A DNA stretch of 64,000 bases from Sphingomonas sp. CFBP 13720 (GTDB lineage: Bacteria; Pseudomonadota; Alphaproteobacteria; Sphingomonadales; Sphingomonadaceae), in NCBI RefSeq assembly GCF_014842075.1, contig NZ_JACYVA010000002.1, positions 1-64,000 of the forward strand, written 5' to 3'. Position 1 is the stretch's first letter; each line of letters begins with the position of its first letter. The translations under genes and the position numbers were made by a program. Under the pieces are notes generated by a model, which was not told the DNA's origin, made no database searches, and worked only from the letters and a program-made list of their open reading frames with translations. Below are positions 45,290-54,653 of this stretch, piece by piece.

Positions 45290-46413
45290 GCGAGGCTGGC
45301 GGCGACAAGACCGAATCCCCGACCCAAAAGCGCCTAGACAAGGCGCGCGACGACGGCGACGTCCTGAAGTCGAAGGAACTGGGCGCGGCGCTGGTCATCC
45401 TTGCCGGATGCGTGTGGCTGGCGATGCTCGGCCCCGCGTTGGTCGCGGCGTGCAAGGCGGTGATGACCGCCAGCTTCCGCTTCGGCCGTGCCGATGTCGA
45501 GGATTTCCAGCCGTGGCGGCCACTGATCGAGGCGGGGTGGAAGCTGGCGCTGCCGCTGGGCGGCATCCTCGCGCTCGCGGTCGCGGCCAGCATCCTCGCA
45601 CAGGCAGGGCTGGGCAGCATCGGCTTCAACGGCAAGACGCTGGCGCCCAAGGGATCGCGGATCAACCCCGCCGCCGGTCTGAAACGCATCTTCGGGACGC
45701 AGGGCTGGACCGAACTGGGCAAGTCGCTGCTGAAGGTCGTGCTGCTCGGCGCGATCGGATATGTCATGCTCAAATCGGCGGCGCACAGCTCGGTCGGGCT
45801 GGTGTCGTCGGATATCGGACGGGCGGTCGGCGATCTGGGCGGCACGTTCCTGACGCTGTTGTTCGTGATGGCGGGCGGGCTGGTGCTGATCGCGCTGATC
45901 GACGTGCCGCTGACGATCATCCAGCGGCTGGGCCGGTTGCGCATGACCAAGCAGGAAGTACGCGACGAGCATAAGGAAGCGGACGGCGACCCGCATGTGA
46001 AGGCGCAGATCCGGCAAAGGCGGCACGAGATACTGAAGGGCGGTTTCCGCAAGGCGGTGGGCGAGGCGCATGTCGTGCTGACCAACCCGACGCATTTCGC
46101 GGTCGCGCTGCGCTATGATCGCGGGCGCGATCAGGTGCCGGTGGTGGTGGCACGCGGACGCGGCGCGACCGCGCTGGCGATCCGCGAACTGGCGGGCGAA
46201 TTGCAGGTGCCGGTGCTCGAATATCCGCAGCTTGCGCGCGCGGTCTATTACACCAGCCGCGACGGGCAGGAGGTGCGCGACGACCTGTACCTCGCCATCG
46301 CCACCATCCTCGCGTTCGTCTTCGGCGTGAATGCGGCGGCGGGCGGTATCCAGCCGCTGGTCAGCGTGCCGACCGGTGCCCGCTTCGACGAAAATGGCCA
46401 GATCGCATCATGA
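45286..46413 (+). CDS. flhB: Flagellar export protein FlhB
   Basis: 375-residue switch of export specificity. The N terminus EAGGDKTESPTQKRLDKARDDGDVLKSKEL and four membrane helices precede the cytoplasmic domain. It contains the self-cleaving NPTH motif near 266-269 (EAHVVLTNPTHFAVALRYDR), which flips the apparatus from hook to filament export. An alkaline C-terminal tail follows. The length is standard. Confidence 0.97.
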   Translation: MSEAGGDKTESPTQKRLDKARDDGDVLKSKELGAALVILAGCVWLAMLGPALVAACKAVMTASFRFGRADVEDFQPWRPLIEAGWKLALPLGGILALAVAASILAQAGLGSIGFNGKTLAPKGSRINPAAGLKRIFGTQGWTELGKSLLKVVLLGAIGYVMLKSAAHSSVGLVSSDIGRAVGDLGGTFLTLLFVMAGGLVLIALIDVPLTIIQRLGRLRMTKQEVRDEHKEADGDPHVKAQIRQRRHEILKGGFRKAVGEAHVVLTNPTHFAVALRYDRGRDQVPVVVARGRGATALAIRELAGELQVPVLEYPQLARAVYYTSRDGQEVRDDLYLAIATILAFVFGVNAAAGGIQPLVSVPTGARFDENGQIAS

Positions 46414-46419
46414 TACTCC

Positions 46420-46446
46420 TAAAGATCCGCGCCATCCGGTCGCTTG
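46420..46446 (+). promoter_or_regulatory. Candidate sigma-28 promoter of fliD-fliS
   Basis: CTAAAGATC, then exactly 11 bp, then GTCGCTTG, in the 64-bp gap between flhB and fliD. The -35 box matches the consensus in 6 of 8 positions, the -10 in only 4 of 8. It is accepted because CTAAA-N15-G[T/C]CG recurs at flgM and flagellin and because fliD is a typical sigma-28 target. Predicted start is near 46453, 25 nt before the ATG. Confidence 0.45.
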
Positions 46447-46477
46447 ATGCAATGACAGCAGCGTTCGGGACCGGGTG

Positions 46478-47932
46478 ATGGCGATTACGACAGGCAGCAC
46501 CACGGCAGCAGCGGCTTCGGGCGCGGCGGCCAACATTCCCAAGGCGCTGGGCGTCGGGTCCGGCGTCGATACCGCCGCACTGGTCAAAAGCCTGGTCGAC
46601 GCGCAGTTCGCGGGCAAGACCGCGCGGCTTACGAACCAGTCGGAGACGCTGACCAGCCAGATTTCGGCGCTGGCCGAGGTCAAGAGCGGCATTGGCGGGT
46701 TCGCCGGCGCGCTGACGACGCTGGTCAAGAGCGGTGCGCTGGCGACGCAGCCGACCAGCAGCAGCAATGCGGTCCGCGTGACCACGCTGCCCGGCGGGCG
46801 CCTCACCGGCATCAACGCGCGCGTCGAGGTCTCGCGGCTGGCCAGCGGACAGGTCGCGGCGATGCGCGAAGGCGTGGCGGCGGGCACCGGCCTTGGTAGC
46901 GGCACGCTGCAACTGAGTTTCGGCAGTGTCGATGGCGACGGTGTGTTTGCCGCCGACGGCCGGGCGATCCCGCCGATCACGATCTCCGACGCCGACGGTG
47001 CGTCGCTGTCGGGCATCGCCGCGCGAATTACCGCCGCCAATGCCGGCGTCACCGCCAGCGTGGTGAGCGATGCGAAGGGCGAACGCATCGTCCTGAAAGG
47101 TCCGACCGGCGCGGCGCAGGCGTTCACCCTGACCGCCACCGGCGACCCCCGGCTGTCGCGGCTCGATGTCGGATTTCCGCAAGGGGCCGGCGGCGCGCAG
47201 GTCGCGACGCAGGCGGGCAATGCCGAACTGACCGTCGACGGCATCGCGCTGTCGCGCGACAGCAACAGCGTCAGCGGTGCTATCCCCGGGGTCCGGCTGG
47301 ACCTGCAAAGCGTGACCGGCGGCGTGGCTGCGTCGATCGGATCGAGCGCGCCGACCGACGCGCTGAGCCAGGCGGTGACCAACGTCGTCGCCACGTTCAA
47401 CGAAGTGCTGGCCAGCGTAAAGACCGCGACCGATCCGATCACCGGCGCGCTGCGTGCCGACCCGGCGGCGACCGCGCTGCAACGCGCGCTGTCGCGTTTC
47501 ACGCTGACGCCACTGACCAACGCGACCGATGGCAGCCCGCGCACGCTGGCCGAAATCGGCGTCGCGACCAATCGCGACGGTACGTTGCGCGTCGATACCG
47601 CCGTGCTGACCAAGGCGCTGGCCAGCTATCCCGCGACGATCGAGGCGATGTTCGCGGCGGGCACGGCGGCCAGCGGCGACGGATTGTCGGCGGCGCTCAA
47701 CGCCATTTCGGCGACGGCGACCGGCGCCACCGGCCTCGGCGCGAGCGAGACGCGCTATACCAAGGCGAAGGCGGCGCTGGGCAACGAACAGCTGCGGCTG
47801 ACCGAACAGTCGACCAACGTATCGACGCGGATGACGCAGCAGTTCGCCGCGTCCGAAGCGCGCGTCGCGGCGTACAAGGCGCAGCAGACGTTCATGGAAA
47901 ACCAGATCAAGATGTGGTCGAAGGACGGTTGA
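46478..47932 (+). CDS. fliD: Filament cap protein FliD
   Basis: 484-residue cap beneath which flagellin is added. The N-terminal part (LGVGSGVDTAALVKSLVDAQFAGKTARLTNQSETLTSQISALAEVKSGIGGFAGALTTLV near 22-80) is the helical family signature, and a beta-rich mid-domain follows. The C-terminal coiled coil (TEQSTNVSTRMTQQFAASEARVAAYKAQQTFMENQIKMWSKDG) closes the protein. The ATG at 46478 is preferred to the GTG one codon earlier. The stop overlaps fliS by 1 bp. Confidence 0.94.
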   Translation: MAITTGSTTAAAASGAAANIPKALGVGSGVDTAALVKSLVDAQFAGKTARLTNQSETLTSQISALAEVKSGIGGFAGALTTLVKSGALATQPTSSSNAVRVTTLPGGRLTGINARVEVSRLASGQVAAMREGVAAGTGLGSGTLQLSFGSVDGDGVFAADGRAIPPITISDADGASLSGIAARITAANAGVTASVVSDAKGERIVLKGPTGAAQAFTLTATGDPRLSRLDVGFPQGAGGAQVATQAGNAELTVDGIALSRDSNSVSGAIPGVRLDLQSVTGGVAASIGSSAPTDALSQAVTNVVATFNEVLASVKTATDPITGALRADPAATALQRALSRFTLTPLTNATDGSPRTLAEIGVATNRDGTLRVDTAVLTKALASYPATIEAMFAAGTAASGDGLSAALNAISATATGATGLGASETRYTKAKAALGNEQLRLTEQSTNVSTRMTQQFAASEARVAAYKAQQTFMENQIKMWSKDG

Positions 47933-48333
47933 TGGCACGCTATGCCACCGCGCTGGCGGGTGATCCGGCGCAGACCTATCGCACGATCGACCTTGCCGGG
48001 CGTACCGGCGGCGCCGATCCGCACGCGCTGGTCGCGCTGTTGTACGAAGAGGCGATCCGCGCGCTGCGATCGGCGGCATGGGCGACGATCCACCGCCGCT
48101 ATGCGATGAAGAGCGAACGCGTGACCCGCGCGACCGCGATCCTGTTCGCGCTCGAATCCGGGTTGGATTTCGAAACGGGCGGCGACCTGTCGCACACATT
48201 GTCGCGGCTGTACGCCGGGCTGCGGTCGCAGGTGGTCAATGCCAGCGTCGGCGAGGATGCCCGACCGTTCGAGGCGGCGGCGCTGAGCCTGACCGACATC
48301 GCCGATGCATGGGGTGCCGTGCGGCCGCGGTAA
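47932..48333 (+). CDS. fliS: Flagellin chaperone FliS
   Basis: 133-residue cytosolic chaperone that binds the C terminus of flagellin. Helical, with PHALVALLYEEAIRALRSAAWATIHRRYAMKSERVTRATAILFALESGLDFETGGDLSHTLSRLYAGLRSQVV resembling the FliS fold: the P..L...LYE.A...L motif, then a long helix and the L..LY motif. It starts 1 bp before the end of fliD. It is the last gene of the flagellar block. The 127 bp after it hold alternative GCCACC/GGTGGC hairpins but no T-run. Confidence 0.9.
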   Translation: MARYATALAGDPAQTYRTIDLAGRTGGADPHALVALLYEEAIRALRSAAWATIHRRYAMKSERVTRATAILFALESGLDFETGGDLSHTLSRLYAGLRSQVVNASVGEDARPFEAAALSLTDIADAWGAVRPR

Positions 48334-48460
48334 CGTCGCCTGCTGGCGGGTCCACCTGAACCGTCCGTGTCGGACATAGCGATCCTGCCTGTCCGCCGGT
48401 TTCGACGGCACGCCACCTGCGTGGTGGCGCTTCGCCACCGCTTGGGCTAGCGCGGGTCGC

Positions 48461-48994
48461 ATGACGCAACCGCATATCGTCGCGCTGGGCGGCACGCTTC
48501 GACCGACCTCCGCCACCGCTTCCGCGCTGGAGCGCGCGCTGGCGCATGCCACCGCGCACGGCGCGCGCACGACGCTGCTGACCGGGCCGGCGATCGACTT
48601 TCCGAATTACGAACCCGCCAGCGCTGCCGATCATGCTGGGATCGCCGCGTTCGTCGCCACGCTGCGCGATGCGGACGGCATCATCGTCGGGTCGCCGGGC
48701 TATCACGGCACGCTGTCGGGACTGGTCAAGAACGCGCTCGACCATGTCGAACTGCTGTCGCGGGACGACCGGGTGTATTTCGACGGCATGCCGGTCGGCG
48801 TCGTCGCGACGGCGGCGGGGTGGCAGGCGGCCGTGGCGACGATGCAGACGCTGCGCACCGTCGCGCATGCGCTGCGCGGGTGGCCGACGCCGCTGGGCGT
48901 AGCGATCAATACCGCCGAAGAGGGCGCGCTGGACCACGCCGAACCGCATCTTCACCGGATGGTCGACCAGATGCTGGACTTCCTCGCGCGGTAG
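48461..48994 (+). CDS. NAD(P)H-dependent FMN reductase
   Basis: 177-residue flavodoxin-like oxidoreductase of the SsuE/ChrR type. GTLRPTSATASALERAL near 11-28 is the FMN phosphate loop, and GSPGYHGTLSGLVKNALDHVELL near 77-99 is the hallmark second flavin-binding motif (SP.YHG..SG.LKNALD). It could supply reduced FMN to a monooxygenase or reduce quinones; nothing nearby decides. It is not part of the flagellar operon by content. Confidence 0.88.
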   Translation: MTQPHIVALGGTLRPTSATASALERALAHATAHGARTTLLTGPAIDFPNYEPASAADHAGIAAFVATLRDADGIIVGSPGYHGTLSGLVKNALDHVELLSRDDRVYFDGMPVGVVATAAGWQAAVATMQTLRTVAHALRGWPTPLGVAINTAEEGALDHAEPHLHRMVDQMLDFLAR

Positions 48995-49006
48995 CGGTCG
49001 ATCCCC

Positions 49007-49960
49007 CTATCGGTTGAGCCAGTGTTTGCGCGCGAACCAGCCGACGATCGCCGCGCTCATCGCGACGCATAAAGCTACCACGCCGGCGAACGCCCATGGC
49101 TCCTTCGCGAACGGTATCCCCTCGACGTTCATGCCCAGCAGCCCGGTCAGGAACGTCAGCGGCAGGAACACCATCGCGACGATCGCGATCTGAAGCGAAC
49201 GCTGATCGAGCTGTTCGGCGCGCAGGTCGGTCAGCGTTTCATGGACCAGCGCGGCGCGTTCGCGGATCGAATCGACCTCTTCCGCCATGCGTGCCGCCCG
49301 GTCGGCGGCGGCTGAAACGTGCAGCCGGTCGTCCGCCGCCAGCCATTCGCCGGGCAGCGACGCCAGCTTTTCCAGCGCGGTGCGCTGCGGCATCAGAAAG
49401 CGGCGATAGCCGATCGACCGCGCCCGCGTCTGCGCGACCGTCCGGCGCAGGTCGAACACGCGGCTGGTGTCCAGCGCTTCCTCGCAATCGTCCAGCGTGT
49501 CGCCCAGATCGGCGATCAGCGGATCGAGCTGTTCGGTGATCGCCATCGCGAAGGCGACGATCAGGTCGCCGGGATCGCTGACATCCCCGCGCTCCACCCG
49601 TTCGATCACGGCGTCGAGCGCGCTCAGATGGCGGCGCGTGACCGAATGGACGCGCCCCGCACTGGCATAAAGCCGTACCGAAGCCAGCGGATCGCCGGCG
49701 CTCAGTTCGTCCTGCGACAGGCCGCGCAGGTTGACGAACGCGCCCTTCGCGGTCGCGTCGCAGCGCGGGCGCGTCTCGACGGCGGTCAACGGATCGATGA
49801 CATAATCGGGCAGGCCGGCGGTCGCGCGCAGCCAGCCTGCAATCTCGCCGCCCTCGCCGTGCAGATGAATCCAGACGAAGCCACCGCAATCCTGCAACGC
49901 CGCTTCCGGGTCGATCCGTTCGGCCCGGCCATCGGCGATGCGCCATGCCCGTCCGTTCAT
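49007..49960 (-). CDS. CorA/ZntB-type divalent metal transporter
   Basis: 317-residue inner-membrane metal channel. A large cytoplasmic N-terminal domain (WIHLHGEGGEIAGWL near 30, PLTAVETRPRC near 58) leads into a long helix (about 190-245). Two C-terminal membrane helices follow, with the signature GMN near 275 in LLGMNVEGIP. The loop composition resembles ZntB-like members more than strict magnesium transporters, but this is tentative. It overlaps the siroheme gene upstream by 4 bp and converges on the FMN reductase gene. Confidence 0.88.
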   Translation of the reverse strand: MNGRAWRIADGRAERIDPEAALQDCGGFVWIHLHGEGGEIAGWLRATAGLPDYVIDPLTAVETRPRCDATAKGAFVNLRGLSQDELSAGDPLASVRLYASAGRVHSVTRRHLSALDAVIERVERGDVSDPGDLIVAFAMAITEQLDPLIADLGDTLDDCEEALDTSRVFDLRRTVAQTRARSIGYRRFLMPQRTALEKLASLPGEWLAADDRLHVSAAADRAARMAEEVDSIRERAALVHETLTDLRAEQLDQRSLQIAIVAMVFLPLTFLTGLLGMNVEGIPFAKEPWAFAGVVALCVAMSAAIVGWFARKHWLNR

Positions 49961-50712
49961 GCCAGATCGATCGTCAGACCGGGCGGCGGCACGGCGGGCA
50001 CGGGACCGGCGATCCGCACCGCATCGGCGCGCGCGCGGTCGAGGATCGCGGCGGGCACGTCGGCCGTGTGATAGACGCGGTCCGCCTGTCCCAGCCAGCG
50101 CGCCTCGCGCAGCGTCAGGTCGTCGGGATCGCCCGATCGCAGCCGGACCGTCTCCACCCGTCCGGCGGGCGGCGCGGCAAGGTCGAGCCAGCGCGCGACG
50201 GCGGCGTCGTCGTGCGGCACCAGCGGGTCGAGCGCCCCGCCCGCCGCGATGGCCGCGCCGATCGCCCGGCGGCGTGCGCCACCGTCGGGAAAGCGCGCGC
50301 GCAGATCGCCCCGCGCCGCGCCCAGTGCCTCCGCCAGCCGTCCGACCCCGGCGGGCAACACGCCCTCCAGCCGCTGGCGGATCGCCGCTGCCAGCCCCGC
50401 CGACACCCCGCCGGTCGACACCGCGACCAGCACCGGCGAACGATCGACGATCGCGGGCAGCGTGAAGTCGCAATCGTCGGGCCGGTCGACTGCGTTGACC
50501 ATAACGCCACGCGCCTTCAGCGCGGCGATGACCGCCTGCGCCTCCCGCTCGTCCTCGATCGCGACGACCGCGATGCGCGCGTCGGGATCGTCGTCGACGA
50601 TCGTCGCACCGGTGCGCTCCAGCAGCCGACGCTTGGCATCGGCCGGCTCACCGCTGCCCTTCAGGATGATCGTCCGCCCGGCGGTCCGAACTAGGATCGG
50701 CAGGCCGTTCAC
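49957..50712 (-). CDS. Siroheme-synthesis CysG-like protein with truncated methyltransferase
   Basis: 251-residue protein that matches the precorrin-2 dehydrogenase/ferrochelatase half of CysG. LPILVRTAGRTIILKGSGEPADAKRRLLERTGATIV is the NAD-binding start, and VNAVDRPDDCDFTLPAIVDRSPVLVAVSTGG…AAAIRQRLEGVLP is the core. After about residue 190, a stretch VRLRSGDPDDLTLREARWLGQADRVYHT…ILDRARADAVRI looks like the first 45 residues of uroporphyrinogen-III methyltransferase, then stops. So the C-terminal methyltransferase is cut short. The N-terminal enzyme is probably active; whether the remnant has a role is unknown. Confidence 0.82.
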   Translation of the reverse strand: MNGLPILVRTAGRTIILKGSGEPADAKRRLLERTGATIVDDDPDARIAVVAIEDEREAQAVIAALKARGVMVNAVDRPDDCDFTLPAIVDRSPVLVAVSTGGVSAGLAAAIRQRLEGVLPAGVGRLAEALGAARGDLRARFPDGGARRRAIGAAIAAGGALDPLVPHDDAAVARWLDLAAPPAGRVETVRLRSGDPDDLTLREARWLGQADRVYHTADVPAAILDRARADAVRIAGPVPAVPPPGLTIDLA

Positions 50713-51974
50713 AACCAGGGCGGCAGACGGTCGGCGTCGGCCAGCGCCTCGATCGGCGGGCGTTCGCGCACCACGGCGAAAGCATCGCCCGACACCAGCA
50801 CTTCGGGGACCAGCGCGCGTGAATTATAGGTCGACGCCATCGTCGCGCCATAGGCGCCGGCGGTCATGAACGCGACCAGATCGTCCGCCGCGACCACGTC
50901 CATCGCGCGGCCCAGCGCGAAGGTGTCTCCAGTCTCGCACACCGGCCCGACGATGTTGGCGGGTACGGTTTCGCCGGTCGGCGCGACGGCGCGGATGTCG
51001 TGCCATGCATCGTACAGGCTGGGACGCAGCAGGTCGTTCATCGCCGCGTCGACGATCACGAACGGCGCGCTCGCCCCCTGTTTCACGCGGATCACGCGCG
51101 ACAGCAGGATGCCGGCATTGGCGACGATCAGCCGCCCCGGCTCGAACATCAAACGCGTGTCCCACCCCGCCGTCGCGCGTGCGACCATCGCGCCATAATC
51201 GGCGGGCGTCGGCGGCAATGGCTTGCCCGGTTCGTACGGCACGCCCAGTCCGCCGCCCAGATCGGCATGGGTGATCGCATGACCCTGCCCGCGCAGCGTC
51301 GCGATCAGCGCGCCGACCCGCCCGAACGCGGCCTCCAGCGGGGCGAGGTCGGTCAGCTGGCTGCCGATGTGGACCGCGACGCCGCGCACCTTCAGTCCGG
51401 GGAGCGACGCCGCATGGGCATAAGCGGCGGGCGCAGCGTCGTAACCGATGCCGAACTTGTTCTCCTTGCCCCCGGTCGAGATCTTCGCATGCGTCCCCGC
51501 GATCACGTCGGGGTTCACGCGGATCGCGATCTGCGCCACCTTGCCCATCGCACTCGCGACGGCGGACAGCATGTCCAGTTCGGGTTCGGATTCGATGTTG
51601 AACTGTCCGATACCGGCGGACAGCCCCTGCGCCATTTCGTCCGCCGTCTTGCCGACGCCGGAGAACACGACGTCCGCAGGCCGCATTCCGGCGTGGAGCG
51701 CGCGGTACAGTTCACCGCCCGACACCACGTCGGCCCCCATTCCCGCCCGCGCCAGCGTCGCCAGCACCGCACGGTTGGGATTGGCCTTCACCGCGAACGC
51801 CACCAGCGGATCGCCATTGCCCAGCCCGGCAATGGCATCGCGGAACACGCGGACGTGCCGTTCCAGCGTGGCGGTGGAATAGACATAGACCGGCGTGCCC
51901 ACCGCATCCGCGATCGCGGGCAGCGCCACGTCCTCGGCATGCAACACGCCGCCGCGCAGATCGAAATTGTCCAT
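50709..51974 (-). CDS. lysA: Diaminopimelate decarboxylase
   Basis: 421-residue PLP enzyme that makes L-lysine from meso-diaminopimelate. The PLP-binding Lys lies in AFAVKANPN near 61. HIGSQ near 192, GGGLGVPY near 230, FEPGRLIVANAG near 273 and the active-site Cys in GPVCETGD near 340 are fold-III decarboxylase motifs. Gene order argH–small lipoprotein–lysA is typical of alphaproteobacteria. It ends 4 bp into the siroheme gene. Confidence 0.96.
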   Translation of the reverse strand: MDNFDLRGGVLHAEDVALPAIADAVGTPVYVYSTATLERHVRVFRDAIAGLGNGDPLVAFAVKANPNRAVLATLARAGMGADVVSGGELYRALHAGMRPADVVFSGVGKTADEMAQGLSAGIGQFNIESEPELDMLSAVASAMGKVAQIAIRVNPDVIAGTHAKISTGGKENKFGIGYDAAPAAYAHAASLPGLKVRGVAVHIGSQLTDLAPLEAAFGRVGALIATLRGQGHAITHADLGGGLGVPYEPGKPLPPTPADYGAMVARATAGWDTRLMFEPGRLIVANAGILLSRVIRVKQGASAPFVIVDAAMNDLLRPSLYDAWHDIRAVAPTGETVPANIVGPVCETGDTFALGRAMDVVAADDLVAFMTAGAYGATMASTYNSRALVPEVLVSGDAFAVVRERPPIEALADADRLPPWL

Positions 51975-52228
51975 CAGCGCCTCGGTGGCAAGGCGAACGG
52001 ATCGTCGTCGCGCGCCTTTGATTCAGTCAGCAGCTCGTCGCTGCGCGACGGGCGCTGCTGCGTGGTCGGGTCGAGCAATTGCCCCGGCGTCGGCGTCGCG
52101 GTGGCACCATAGGGCGCAACCGGCAGCGCGGCGTTTTCCTGCGGACGCAGGTCGCGCCGCGCACCGCATGCGGTGAGGGCGAGCGCCAATATGCCCGTTG
52201 CCGATATCGTTCGCACGAAACCGGTCAT
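51974..52228 (-). CDS. Small LptM-like lipoprotein
   Basis: 84-residue predicted lipoprotein. The signal peptide [22 protein letters not shown] carries a lipobox (LTAC) with the Cys near 21, followed by a polar Pro/Gln/Asp-rich tail. Small lipoproteins between argH and lysA in alphaproteobacteria are considered relatives of LptM (YifL), which helps LptD oxidation in enterobacteria. It shares a base with the lysA start and overlaps argH by 4 bp. Confidence 0.8.
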   Translation of the reverse strand: MTGFVRTISATGILALALTACGARRDLRPQENAALPVAPYGATATPTPGQLLDPTTQQRPSRSDELLTESKARDDDPFALPPRR

Positions 52229-53607
52229 GCCGCGCCCCGCGCTGCCGCGATGGCTTCGCGCACGCGTTCGGGGGCGGTGCCGCCAAAGCTTTTGCGGCTG
52301 GCGACCGATGCGTCGACGCTCAGCACATCGAACACGCCCGCCGTGATCCGGTCGTCGATCGCGGTCAGATCGTCCAGCGCCAGCCCGTCGAGCCGGCAAC
52401 CGCGTTCCTCGGCCATCTTGACCGCGCGCCCGGTGATATGATGCGCCTCGCGGAACGGCACGCCCGCTTCGCGCACCAGCCAGTCGGCAAGGTCGGTCGC
52501 GGTCGAAAATCCGGTTTCAGCCGCCGCGCGCATCCGGTCGGGACGGAAGGTCGCGCTGTCGACCATCCCGGTCATCGCCGCGATCGACAGCGCCAACAGG
52601 TCGGTCGCCTCGAACACCGGCGGCTTGTCGTCCTGCATATCCTTGGAATAGGCGAGCGGCAGACCCTTCATCGTCACCATCAACGCGGTCATCTGGCCCA
52701 AGATGCGCCCGCTATGCCCGCGCACCAGTTCGGCGGCGTCGGGGTTGCGCTTCTGCGGCATGATCGAGCTGCCGGTCGACCATTGGTCGGACAGGCTGAC
52801 GAACCCGAACATCTGCGATGCCCAGATCACGAATTCCTCGGCAAGCCGCGACAGGTGCAGCGAACATTGCACGCACGCGGTCAGATATTCGATCGCGAAG
52901 TCGCGGTCGCTGACCGAATCGAGCGAATTGACCGTCGGCCCGGCAAAGCCCAGCGCGGCGGCGGTCGCATCGCGATCGAGCGGAAAGCCGGTCCCCGCCA
53001 ACGCCGCCGATCCCAGCGGATTGAAGTTCAGCCGCGCCCGGGCATCGGCGAACCGCCCCCGGTCGCGCGCGATCATCGCGTGATACGCCATCAGGTGATG
53101 GCCCAGCGTCACCGGCTGCGCGACCTGAAGATGCGTGAAGCCGGGCATGACCGTAGCGGCATGTTCGTCCGCCCGTGCCAGCAGCGCCGACTGGAAATGG
53201 CCCAGCGCCGCGTCGACCGCATCGATCGCGTCGCGTACCCACAGCCGAAAATCGGTCGCGACCTGATCGTTACGCGACCGCGCGGTATGCAGCCGGCCCG
53301 CGACCGGACCGATCCGGTCGGCCAGTCGTGCTTCGGTCAGCATGTGGATATCTTCGAGCGCAAGGTCGTCAGGCACGCCGTGTGCGGCATATTCCTCCGC
53401 CACCGCGTCCAGCCCCGCGAGGATCGTAGCGACGTCGTCCGCCTCCACGATTCCCTGCGCGCCGAGCATCGTCGCGTGCGCCTTGGACCCAGCGATATCC
53501 TGTCGCCACATTCGCTTGTCGAACGGAATCGATGCGTTTATCTCGCGCATCACCGCCGACGGGCCTTCGGCGAAGCGCCCACCCCACATGCTGTTGGAGC
53601 CGTCCAT
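52225..53607 (-). CDS. argH: Argininosuccinate lyase
   Basis: 460-residue fumarase-superfamily enzyme that splits argininosuccinate into arginine and fumarate. Family signature [19 protein letters not shown] is near 280-297, and [17 protein letters not shown] near 107-123 is the substrate region; the catalytic HLQ ([10 protein letters not shown]) is near 160. The start is uncertain: the ATG at 53607 overlaps the start of the divergent thioredoxin gene, while the ATG at 53589 begins exactly MWGGRFAEG as most ArgH do. The longer form is given. Confidence 0.95.
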   Translation of the reverse strand: MDGSNSMWGGRFAEGPSAVMREINASIPFDKRMWRQDIAGSKAHATMLGAQGIVEADDVATILAGLDAVAEEYAAHGVPDDLALEDIHMLTEARLADRIGPVAGRLHTARSRNDQVATDFRLWVRDAIDAVDAALGHFQSALLARADEHAATVMPGFTHLQVAQPVTLGHHLMAYHAMIARDRGRFADARARLNFNPLGSAALAGTGFPLDRDATAAALGFAGPTVNSLDSVSDRDFAIEYLTACVQCSLHLSRLAEEFVIWASQMFGFVSLSDQWSTGSSIMPQKRNPDAAELVRGHSGRILGQMTALMVTMKGLPLAYSKDMQDDKPPVFEATDLLALSIAAMTGMVDSATFRPDRMRAAAETGFSTATDLADWLVREAGVPFREAHHITGRAVKMAEERGCRLDGLALDDLTAIDDRITAGVFDVLSVDASVASRKSFGGTAPERVREAIAAARGAA

Positions 53608-54205
53608 GCGCCCAGTAATCGCGCTTCTCCTCGGGTTCACCCTGTTCGTCGGCGCTTGCGATAAGCGAGCCGCCGCGCCGGAGCAAGCCGCGCCGACCGA
53701 GGACGGCACCGTCCCCGACGTTGCGCCTGCCGCCCCGGCCAACACTGCCGCTGCCACCGAACCGGCGGCCAAGGCGGATCGCAGCCATAAGGGCGAGGCG
53801 CTGCCCGGCTTTTCGTTCGAGGATCCGGCGGGCAAGCCGGTCACGCTGGCGGCGTTCCGGGGCAAGCCGTTGCTGCTGAACATCTGGGCGACGTGGTGCG
53901 CCCCGTGCGTGCGCGAGATGCCGACGCTGGACGCGCTGGCGCTGCGCGAGGGTGCTGCGGTGACGGTGCTGGCGGTATCGCAGGATCTGGACCCGGCGAA
54001 GGTCCAGCCGTTCATCACCGAACGGAAATTGCAGAAGATCACCGCCTATCGCGATCCCAAGCTGCAATTCACCACCACCATGGGGCTGAACCTGCCGACG
54101 ACGATCCTGTACGATGCCGCCGGCAAGGAAGTGTGGCGCGTGACCGGGGCGATGGATTGGGCCGGTGCCGACGCGGCGAAGCTGATCGGCGAAGCGAAGG
54201 GGTAA
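53606..54205 (+). CDS. TlpA-like membrane-anchored thioredoxin
   Basis: 199-residue lipoprotein thioredoxin. Signal [18 protein letters not shown] with a lipobox (VGAC, Cys near 18) and an Ala/Pro-rich linker precede the redoxin domain. The active site WCAPC is near 96-100, and the cis-Pro lies in LPTTILYD near 168. It likely reduces or matures disulfides in the periplasm. GGAG sits 9 bp before the ATG at 53606. Its start codon overlaps that of argH on the other strand. Confidence 0.88.
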   Translation: MRPVIALLLGFTLFVGACDKRAAAPEQAAPTEDGTVPDVAPAAPANTAAATEPAAKADRSHKGEALPGFSFEDPAGKPVTLAAFRGKPLLLNIWATWCAPCVREMPTLDALALREGAAVTVLAVSQDLDPAKVQPFITERKLQKITAYRDPKLQFTTTMGLNLPTTILYDAAGKEVWRVTGAMDWAGADAAKLIGEAKG

Positions 54206-54278
54206 GCTACTAATCCTGTCGCGAAGCATGGTGTGTCCCGCCAGCGCCAGCCTGCCCGTTCACATTCGGCGACAGACG

Positions 54279-54620
54279 TTACGCCTGCTTGCGGTCCGGT
54301 CCGGCCCCCGCCTGCGGCGTCTCTACCGCACCCGGCGTGCCCAGATCAAAATCCTCGCCCGGTGCACCGCCACCCGCGCCCGCACCGCTGCCATGGACTT
54401 CGCCGTTCGACGCGACGAACGCGCGGCGACCGGTTTCCGGCGGCAGGTTGCGGCCGTCTGCCGGCGCGGGGTCGCTCACCGGATCGGCACCGGCGGCGTC
54501 TTCGGCAGCCTGACGATCGCGGTCGAATTCCTGACCGGAATGGCCGGTGGGCGTGTCGAAGGCGTTGGCGGGTGTGGTCCGTTCGCGATCGACGGCGGGA
54601 TGCGGGGGCGTGTCGGCCAT
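54279..54620 (-). CDS. Small hydrophilic acidic protein, unknown function
   Basis: 113-residue protein rich in Asp, Gly, Pro and Ala, with no membrane segment and likely disordered. The C-terminal SGAGAGGGAPGEDFDLGTPG near 76-96 looks like a short Gly-rich motif I associate with small sphingomonad proteins, but no function is known. It lies 33 bp after the small membrane protein on the same strand. It is a plausible gene on frame and composition only. Confidence 0.5.
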   Translation of the reverse strand: MADTPPHPAVDRERTTPANAFDTPTGHSGQEFDRDRQAAEDAAGADPVSDPAPADGRNLPPETGRRAFVASNGEVHGSGAGAGGGAPGEDFDLGTPGAVETPQAGAGPDRKQA

Positions 54621-54653
54621 GGAATCTCTCCTCTAGGCGCGATCAACGGCCTG

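Noticed and set aside
48412..48439. Mutually exclusive GCCACC/GGTGGC hairpins before the FMN reductase as an attenuator or riboswitch
   Set aside because: There is no leader peptide, no T-run and no match to a riboswitch core, so it is only a note.
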